12,248 bases of DNA from an uncultured Paraglaciecola sp. (GTDB lineage Bacteria; Pseudomonadota; Gammaproteobacteria; Enterobacterales; Alteromonadaceae): positions 1 to 12,248 of the forward strand of contig CAJQKX010000790.1 in NCBI GenBank assembly GCA_905479025.1. Direction: 5' to 3'. The translations under genes and the position numbers were made by a program. The notes beneath the pieces are model-generated. The model did no database searches. It saw only the letters and a program-made list of their open reading frames with translations, and had not been told where the DNA came from. Shown in pieces: positions 7,824-12,248 of this stretch; position 1 is the stretch's first letter, and each line of letters starts with the position of its first letter.

Positions 7824-8917
7824 AGGTCTTCGTGACAGGCACTAGAGGTATACCAAATATTCCTGGTGGTGTTGAAGCGCATTGCTCACAATTATATCCA
7901 TTACTAGCACAACAGGGATTCAATATTCGAATAGCAAGAAGAGCTTCTTACGTTAAAGAAAAGATTGTATTTTGGAAGGGTATTAGTCTAGTTGATCTTT
8001 TTTCACCTAAAAGTAAAAGCTTTGAAGCTATTGTTCATACGCTTCTAGCATTGCTCGAGGCTAAAAAATGGGGTGCAGATATTATGCATATTCATGCGAT
8101 TGGGCCTGGACTTATGGTGCCAGTGGCAAGGTTAATGGGTATGAAGGTTGTTTTTACTCACCATGGATCAGATTATGAAAGAGCTAACTGGGGATGGGTG
8201 GCTCGTACTATTCTCAAGCTTGGTGAAAAGCTCAGTGGTCTATATGCGAATAAAGTAATTGCTATTTCAGATATTATTCAGGGCACTTTAGAGCGCCGTT
8301 GTGGTCGACAGTCTACGCTCATTTTTAATGGGGTAAAGATTCGAGAACGGACGAAAGAGTATAAGTATCTTGATACTCTTGAATTGAAGCCTGAGAAGTA
8401 TATTTTGGTAGTGGCTAGGTTTGTTCCAGAAAAAGGGCTGCATGTTTTATTGGAAGCTTATTCGAACATCGATAGAGATATTAAGCTTGTGATTGCTGGT
8501 GACGCAGACCATGAAACTCAATATAGTCGTGACCTAAAAAGTAAGGCTGCTAAGTCTTCAAATATCATACTTACTGGTTATATAGTTGGTGAAGAGTTAC
8601 ACCAGCTTTATTCACATGCAAAATTATTTGTCCTGCCATCATTTCATGAAGGGTTACCTATAGCCTTACTTGAGGCGCTAAGTTATGGATTGAGGCCGTT
8701 AGCTTCCGACATCCCCGCCAATGAGAGAGTGCCGATTAGTAAAGATCATTATTTCAAGGTGGGATCTACCTCAGATCTCCAAGAAAAAATAACGAATTTT
8801 TTAGATGGAAAGACGGAGCAGCTTAATGAAAGTAGCTATATTGAAATGGCGGAAAAATACTATTCATGGCCAAAAATAGCTGTTCAGACGGCTGATATTT
8901 ATAAATCGTTAAAATGA
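7820..8917 (+). CDS. GT4-family glycosyltransferase (DUF1972/rhamnosyltransferase-like N-terminus)
   Basis: 365 residues. The N-terminus VTGTRGIPNIPGGVE (residues 5-19) is the signature found in GT4 enzymes with a DUF1972-type start, several of which are annotated as rhamnosyltransferases. It also has MHIHAIGPGLMVPVARLMG and VFTHHGSDYERANWG in the acceptor half. In the donor half it has ILVVARFVPEKGLHVLLEA, a GDADHETQYSRDL loop, and the E-x7-E motif (E277 to E285, FHEGLPIALLEAL). It would add one sugar to the lipid-linked repeat unit at the inner membrane. The donor sugar cannot be read from sequence. The start is supported by AGGAG 7 bp upstream and the 4-bp overlap with the previous gene, so both glycosyltransferases are co-translated. 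The next gene starts 32 bp after its stop. Confidence 0.88.
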   Translation: MKVFVTGTRGIPNIPGGVEAHCSQLYPLLAQQGFNIRIARRASYVKEKIVFWKGISLVDLFSPKSKSFEAIVHTLLALLEAKKWGADIMHIHAIGPGLMVPVARLMGMKVVFTHHGSDYERANWGWVARTILKLGEKLSGLYANKVIAISDIIQGTLERRCGRQSTLIFNGVKIRERTKEYKYLDTLELKPEKYILVVARFVPEKGLHVLLEAYSNIDRDIKLVIAGDADHETQYSRDLKSKAAKSSNIILTGYIVGEELHQLYSHAKLFVLPSFHEGLPIALLEALSYGLRPLASDIPANERVPISKDHYFKVGSTSDLQEKITNFLDGKTEQLNESSYIEMAEKYYSWPKIAVQTADIYKSLK

Positions 8918-8934
8918 TTTAGTTAACCCGAGTT

Positions 8935-8940
8935 GAAGGA
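8935..8940 (+). promoter_or_regulatory. Shine-Dalgarno site for the radical SAM gene
   Basis: GAAGGA lies 9 bp upstream of ATG 8950 in the 32-bp gap after the second GT4 gene. It is one of the better ribosome sites in the operon and supports this start. Confidence 0.65.
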
Positions 8941-8949
8941 AAATCTCAA

Positions 8950-10119
8950 ATGTTAAATTTTGATCCAAAGTTAATGCCAACAGATATTTCAATTATCACG
9001 ACTTATCGGTGTCAAATGCGCTGCAAGATGTGTGATATCTGGGCTAATCCAACTGATCGAAAAAAAGAAATCACACCGCAAGATCTTGAAATGTTGCCTA
9101 ATTTTAAGTTCGTAAATATAACTGGTGGGGAGCCATTCGTTCGAAATGACTTAGAAGAAATTGTTGAGGTGATGTATAGAAAATCAGATAGGATTGTTAT
9201 TTCCACATCTGGTTGGCACACAGCTAAAATCATTAAAATGGCGGAAAGATTTCCAAATATAGGTATTAGGGTAAGTATTGAAGGCCTGCCAATTATGAAC
9301 GATGATCTTCGTGGTCGTGAGGGAGGTTTTGATCGTGCGATACGAACTCTGCTTGCTTTGAAGGATATGGGGATTAAAGATATTGGTTTTGGACAGACGG
9401 TTTCAAATAAGAACTCGCATGATTTATTGCCTCTGCATAACCTAGCTACTAGTCTGGGAATGGAGTTTGCTACAGCTACCTTTCATAATTCTTATTACTT
9501 TCATAAAACTGATAATGTCGTTGAAAATAAAGATGAAGTAAAAGCAAATTTTCATGAATTAATTGAGCGGTTGATGAGAGAGAAAAGTCCTAAATCTTGG
9601 TTCAGGGCATTCTTTAATTTAGGGCTAATTAATTATATTGATGGCAAGCCAAGAATGCTCCCATGCCAAGCTGGCACAAGTAATTTTTTCTTGGAGCCAA
9701 ACGGAGATATCTATCCCTGTAATGGTTTAGAGGACAGATATTGGAAGGAATCTATGGGGAATATTCATGAGGTATCAACATTCGAGGAACTATGGTTTAG
9801 TGATAAGGCTAATAAGGTAAGAGATTTAGTTCGTACATGTCCGAAAAACTGCTGGATGGTTGGTACTGCAGCTCCAGTAATGAAGCAGTACATTCGACAT
9901 CCTTTAGCTTGGGTCGTGAAAAATAAAATTAAGTCATTACTAGGAAAACCTATTTGTGTTTCGGAAGTACCAAAATTTGACGTAGGACAAAGTCCATTGC
10001 AAGGTGATCTTCGTGGAGGTGACGCTTCTGTGGAAGTGGTTGAGATTCAGGATTACCAAATAAAAAATGAAGCAGAGAGAATTACTGCTATCGAAATCAT
10101 TGAGGCTGAGAATGTTTAA
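8950..10119 (+). CDS. Radical SAM protein with SPASM/twitch-like auxiliary-cluster domain
   Basis: 389 residues. The radical SAM C-x3-C-x2-C motif is C21-QMR-C25-KM-C28, ligating the [4Fe-4S] cluster that cleaves S-adenosylmethionine. The GGEP motif at 59-62 (NITGGEPF) binds SAM. After the partial TIM barrel, four more cysteines occur at C239, C257, C297 and C301. The first two lie in the contexts LPCQAG and NGDIYPCNG, the latter recalling SPASM proteins. Four rather than seven suggests a shorter twitch-like domain with one auxiliary cluster. Family members modify peptides or do sugar/aminocyclitol dehydrogenation and epimerisation. As the last gene of a polysaccharide operon, glycan-precursor chemistry is the likeliest role (inference). 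A peptide substrate is not excluded. The last 45 or so residues are an acidic, repeat-free tail unlike the core family. No terminator was recognised after its stop. Confidence 0.85.
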   Translation: MLNFDPKLMPTDISIITTYRCQMRCKMCDIWANPTDRKKEITPQDLEMLPNFKFVNITGGEPFVRNDLEEIVEVMYRKSDRIVISTSGWHTAKIIKMAERFPNIGIRVSIEGLPIMNDDLRGREGGFDRAIRTLLALKDMGIKDIGFGQTVSNKNSHDLLPLHNLATSLGMEFATATFHNSYYFHKTDNVVENKDEVKANFHELIERLMREKSPKSWFRAFFNLGLINYIDGKPRMLPCQAGTSNFFLEPNGDIYPCNGLEDRYWKESMGNIHEVSTFEELWFSDKANKVRDLVRTCPKNCWMVGTAAPVMKQYIRHPLAWVVKNKIKSLLGKPICVSEVPKFDVGQSPLQGDLRGGDASVEVVEIQDYQIKNEAERITAIEIIEAENV

Positions 10120-10271
10120 TCAATAATGAAGTGGAAGTTATTTAAAAAAGCTCTTTTTGGTTGTTAATTAGATGTTCGGAAAGGGCTTGGCACACTTACT
10201 TTAATTTACATACGTTTTTATAAATATTCAATATTAATTTATTGATGTTCTACAGTTTTTTATCGAAATTC
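10120..10271. other. AT-rich segment downstream of the operon, no supported gene
   Basis: The stretch is strongly A+T rich. It contains a 13-codon reading frame (10126-10167, beginning MKWKLFKK and ending with Cys) that starts 6 bp after the radical SAM stop but has no ribosome site. It also has a short symmetric AAAAAG-CT-CTTTTT sequence around 10143-10156, whose loop is too small to be a convincing terminator. Nothing else is recognised. Confidence 0.4.
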
Positions 10272-10336
10272 TGATACTCACTCCAGTAGTGGTATTGTCC
10301 ACTAATTAGAGTGTCCGAGAAACTGGGGGAGTATCA
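10272..10336. repeat. 65-bp imperfect palindrome with inner hairpin
   Basis: The outer arms TGATACTC (10272-10279) and GAGTATCA (10329-10336) are exact inverted copies. The pairing resumes with CCAGT (10283-10287) and ACTGG (10322-10326). Inside the left part, AGTGG (10288-10292) and CCACT (10299-10303) form a second hairpin with a 6-base loop, leaving about 18 unpaired bases (10304-10321). The right arm coincides with the probable left end of the IS scar. The palindrome may therefore be two facing, partly deleted IS ends. Confidence 0.5.
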
Positions 10337-10706
10337 ATCTGACTCCAGTTTCGCAATGTCTTTCGTTATGCAAATTAGATATTACGTTTTCAAGCCAATG
10401 GACGACGCGGTTTGTGTAAAGAGCTATAGCCCAATCACTGACTCATTTGAGAGAGATTCTGATAGTGAATTTTGTTTTGAGTATTCTTTCTAGCTAAGAA
10501 CTTATTGGCTAGCTCTCGTACTTCTAGCCAGAGAGGCAGCCCGCAGCGATATTTTTGATTACATAGAGATGTTCTACAATACAAAACGACGGCATGGTTT
10601 TAATAATCAGCTATCACCTGTAGAGTATGAGCAGCGTTACCAAGAGAGGCTGGCGAGTGTCTAGAGAATTGGTGGCGATTCAATTTTCCTTTAGTGTTAG
10701 TGGGGA
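10296..10706 (+). mobile_element. Decayed, internally deleted IS3-family insertion sequence
   Basis: A 3' fragment of an IS3-type transposase (10530-10664) is followed 32 bp later by TTAGTGGGGA (10697-10706). That sequence is roughly an inverted match, 8 of 10 bases, to the start of TGTCCACTAA (10296-10305) on the left. About 410 bp remain of an element normally about 1.2-1.5 kb. orfA and most of orfB are missing, and no clear target-site duplication is seen. The ends are tentative, and the transposase tail is the firm part. Between 10311 and 10493 a 60-codon GTG frame is open but resembles no known protein. The element separates the polysaccharide operon from the convergent acyltransferase gene, whose stop is just 8 bp beyond. 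Confidence 0.5.
10530..10664 (+). pseudogene. 3' remnant of IS3-family transposase (OrfB, rve integrase domain end)
   Basis: The frame reads REAARSDIFDYIEMFYNTK, then RRHGFNNQLSPVEYEQRY and a short tail to TAG 10662-10664. This is the standard ending of IS3-family OrfB transposases: the D-Y-I-E-x-F-Y-N segment containing the DDE glutamate, the (K/R)RRH motif, and L-S-P-x-x-(F/Y)-E. Only about 44 residues remain of roughly 280. Upstream of about 10527 the same frame reads hydrophobic residues unlike the family (WLALVLLA), so the break point is near 10520-10530. There the short word TTCTAGC occurs at 10523-10529, as it also does at about 10486-10492. It cannot be active. Confidence 0.8.
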
Positions 10707-10713
10707 GCGCCTT

Positions 10714-11742
10714 TTAGAAAGCGTTCTTACGTGCCAGCTTGGAAAGGTGTTTGGTTACTGGTATCTCAAACCAGCGGTGGATAACAGCAGCAACAGCCAT
10801 TGCTATTGCTACACTAATTAGCACGGAAATAGGTACTGTTCCGATTGCTAGTTTATTAAGAAGTACAGGCGAAAGAGGAGCTACCAGCGGATGAAATAAG
10901 TAGAGGGCATATGATGCTGCGCCAAAGAACATTATGGGCTGTGGGACTTTACCCTGAAAATATACTTCTAGTGAGATAACGGACCAAACAAGCATTGCAG
11001 ACGGAATACCGCTCTCGAGTATGCGAGGCAGGTTTAGTGCATTGGATGAAAGAAACAGGTACGCTAATGAAAGGATTAATACCATGATCGAGGGTGTTTT
11101 GGGCATGACCTTATTCTTCAGTATTAGATAGCCTAGTATCATCCCGAAATAGAATTCAAGTATTATTGGATCCATTAGAAACCACCATTCTGAATAGTTT
11201 ACCCCTCTAAAAATTGACAGGGTCGAAAAAGTCAGTAAAACGCTTCCAACAAAAAAGTAAACATTCTTCCCTAGCAGCATCGAGAGTGAAAAAGTTAAAT
11301 AAAAGAACATTTCGAACACCAATGTCCAGCCAACACCCAGAAAGGGTTTGATTTCCCCATCAATATTGTGTGAAGGGATAAAAAAGTATGACTTAAGTAT
11401 TACCCACCAATCTATTTGGGCATGTAGTACTAAGCTGGAAGCTAGTAAGATAACGATCAGTTTGAATGTGGTGGCAGCCCAGTAAAGAGGTACGATTCTA
11501 ACAAGCCTCTTGTTTAAAAATATTTTCCAGCCGTTTGTATCAGTAATAAGAGCGCGAGAAGAGATCACCATTACAAAGCCACTGATAACAAAAAATATAT
11601 CAACACCTTTGGCTCCGGTGCCCCAGGAGAACTCGCCTTGCCCTAACCGTTCTGATGCATAAAATATTGAATGAGTAAATACGACCATTATTGCTGCTAA
11701 AAATCTTAGCGCTTGAATCCCATCAAACCTATAATTATCCAT
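10714..11742 (-). CDS. Acyltransferase-3 family membrane protein (putative glycan O-acyltransferase)
   Basis: 342 residues on the - strand. The N-terminus shows the acyltransferase-3 (OafA/NodX/WecH-like) pattern: IQALRFLAAIMVVFTHS with the conserved His at 24, then GAKGVDIFFVISGFVM, then NKRLVRIVPLYW. About ten hydrophobic spans follow, as usual for the family, and the length is typical for a single-domain member without a C-terminal SGNH domain. It would transfer an acyl group, commonly acetyl, from the cytoplasm to a cell-surface glycan or similar acceptor at the inner membrane. AGGAG (11756-11760) precedes the start by 13 bp, a somewhat long spacing. It converges on the polysaccharide operon, separated by the IS scar, and is probably its own transcription unit. 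Whether it acts on the same polysaccharide is unknown. Confidence 0.88.
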   Translation of the reverse strand: MDNYRFDGIQALRFLAAIMVVFTHSIFYASERLGQGEFSWGTGAKGVDIFFVISGFVMVISSRALITDTNGWKIFLNKRLVRIVPLYWAATTFKLIVILLASSLVLHAQIDWWVILKSYFFIPSHNIDGEIKPFLGVGWTLVFEMFFYLTFSLSMLLGKNVYFFVGSVLLTFSTLSIFRGVNYSEWWFLMDPIILEFYFGMILGYLILKNKVMPKTPSIMVLILSLAYLFLSSNALNLPRILESGIPSAMLVWSVISLEVYFQGKVPQPIMFFGAASYALYLFHPLVAPLSPVLLNKLAIGTVPISVLISVAIAMAVAAVIHRWFEIPVTKHLSKLARKNAF

Positions 11743-11774
11743 AATATATTTCTTTCTCCTGAAGGTGGAGCCAC

Positions 11775-11803
11775 ATACTACCGCAATAAGCTAACAATGA
11801 TAA
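11775..11803 (-). promoter_or_regulatory. Possible promoter of the acyltransferase gene
   Basis: On the - strand, TTATCA (11798-11803) and TAGTAT (11775-11780) are separated by 17 bp. Each matches 4 of 6 positions of the sigma-70 -35 and -10 consensus. They lie about 35-60 bp upstream of the start codon at 11742. This is a weak pattern match only. Confidence 0.25.
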
Positions 11804-11868
11804 ACAGTTCTATTTACATGACAGAAGACAATTGCCGCTGAACACTTTGCTAGTAGAAGGCTTATAAA

Positions 11869-12084
11869 ATGAAAATAATTCCGCTCCTTATAATCTCCTT
11901 GTTTTTGATATCATGCAGCAAAGAGGAATGGAGATGTGTCGCTGATAGTAACCTAGACGCTATGTACTCTATGAGTTCATCTGGTGAGATGGGCAGCGCT
12001 GATAAGGGCTGTACCTGCGATGAAATCCGGGCTTTTGAATATAAAACATTTAGAGAAGTAGACGAAGAAGCCCTTAAAAAATGA
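11869..12084 (+). CDS. Small putative lipoprotein
   Basis: 71 residues. The N-terminus MKIIPLLIISLFLISCSK is a lipoprotein signal peptide with lipobox L-I-S-C and the lipidated cysteine at 16. Ser at +2 does not signal inner-membrane retention, so outer-membrane placement is likely by the enterobacterial sorting rule. The mature part is short, hydrophilic and rich in Asp, Glu and Ser. It has three more cysteines (in WRCVADS and KGCTCDE) that could form a disulfide. I recognise no family. GAAGG (11856-11860) sits 8 bp before the ATG. It is divergent from the acyltransferase gene, and nothing ties it to polysaccharide synthesis. It is probably a real gene of unknown function. Confidence 0.7.
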   Translation: MKIIPLLIISLFLISCSKEEWRCVADSNLDAMYSMSSSGEMGSADKGCTCDEIRAFEYKTFREVDEEALKK

Positions 12085-12189
12085 TAGGCTAGATACCGCC
12101 ATCAATAAAATAAACGCTATCGGTTTTAACATTGTTATATTCTCATCGGTTATAAAAACAATTTAAAAAACATCTATTAGCCTATTCAG
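12085..12189. other. Intergenic region after the lipoprotein gene
   Basis: AT-rich with no gene seen. TAGGCTA (12085-12091) and TAGCCTA (12178-12184) are inverted copies about 86 bp apart, too distant for a simple terminator. No G+C-rich hairpin with a T-run is visible. Confidence 0.4.
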
Positions 12190-12248
12190 TTATTCCGAAA
12201 GATAAACGCCAATAATCTCACCTTGCTGATTGTTATTAACGCAGCCGT
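12190..12248 (-). CDS. Possible C-terminal tail of an unidentified gene entering from the right edge
   Basis: On the - strand a frame enters at the window edge and reads GCVNNNQQGEIIGVYLSE before a TAA at 12190-12192. The residues look protein-like, with an alternating hydrophobic strand near the end. Only 18 codons are visible and another frame is also open across the same bases, so this is a guess. No family is assignable. Confidence 0.3.
   Translation of the reverse strand, partial: GCVNNNQQGEIIGVYLSE

Noticed and set aside
10143..10156. Symmetric AAAAAG-CT-CTTTTT as a terminator for the operon
   Set aside because: The stem is almost all A-T with a 2-base loop, so it would not form a stable intrinsic terminator.
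10311..10493. 60-codon GTG-initiated frame inside the IS scar
   Set aside because: It starts within the probable IS end, has no ribosome site and no recognisable protein similarity. It is more likely non-coding debris of the element.
10627..10821. 64-codon + strand frame over the end of the IS scar and the acyltransferase gene
   Set aside because: It overlaps both the transposase remnant in another frame and the antisense acyltransferase gene, and has no protein similarity that I recognise.

Overview
The window is most of a bacterial surface- or exopolysaccharide biosynthesis operon, all on the + strand from the left edge to about 10.1 kb, followed by a decayed insertion-sequence scar and a few genes outside the operon. 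The host is probably a gammaproteobacterium, and a marine one is plausible. The reasons are a Wza-type export protein tail, an IS3-type transposase remnant resembling those common in that class, a sulfotransferase in the locus and an A+T-rich composition. This is inference from gene content, since no taxonomic marker lies in the window.

Layout. Positions 1-166 hold the last 54 residues of a Wza/SLBB polysaccharide export protein. After a 133-bp gap comes a tightly packed run. It encodes a two-domain nucleotidyltransferase/thymidylate-kinase-like protein (300-1673), a Wzy-type polymerase or ligase (1682-3001), a Wzx-type flippase (3034-4323) and a PAPS-dependent sulfotransferase (4327-5214). 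These are followed by an aminoglycoside-phosphotransferase-like kinase (up to 6589), two GT4 glycosyltransferases (6600-7823 and 7820-8917) and a radical SAM protein with a short auxiliary-cluster domain (8950-10119). Positions 10120-10713 have no intact gene. They hold an imperfect palindrome and a deleted IS3-family element that keeps only the 3' end of its transposase. Beyond this, an acyltransferase-3 membrane protein is encoded on the - strand (10714-11742), a small lipoprotein on the + strand (11869-12084), and the tail of an unidentified - strand gene may enter at the right edge.

How the genes may work together. The two glycosyltransferases would help build a lipid-linked repeat unit. 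The sulfotransferase, the APH-like kinase, the NTase/kinase fusion and the radical SAM enzyme are candidates to modify the sugar or supply an unusual activated building block. Wzx and Wzy would flip and polymerise the unit, and the Wza-type channel would export it. No initiating glycosyltransferase, Wzc-type co-polymerase or nucleotide-sugar synthesis gene is in the window, so these must lie upstream or elsewhere.

The points most worth a second look are the set of non-standard modification enzymes (NTase/kinase fusion, APH-like kinase, radical SAM) in one operon, and an apparent one-base frameshift at the start of the APH-like kinase gene.
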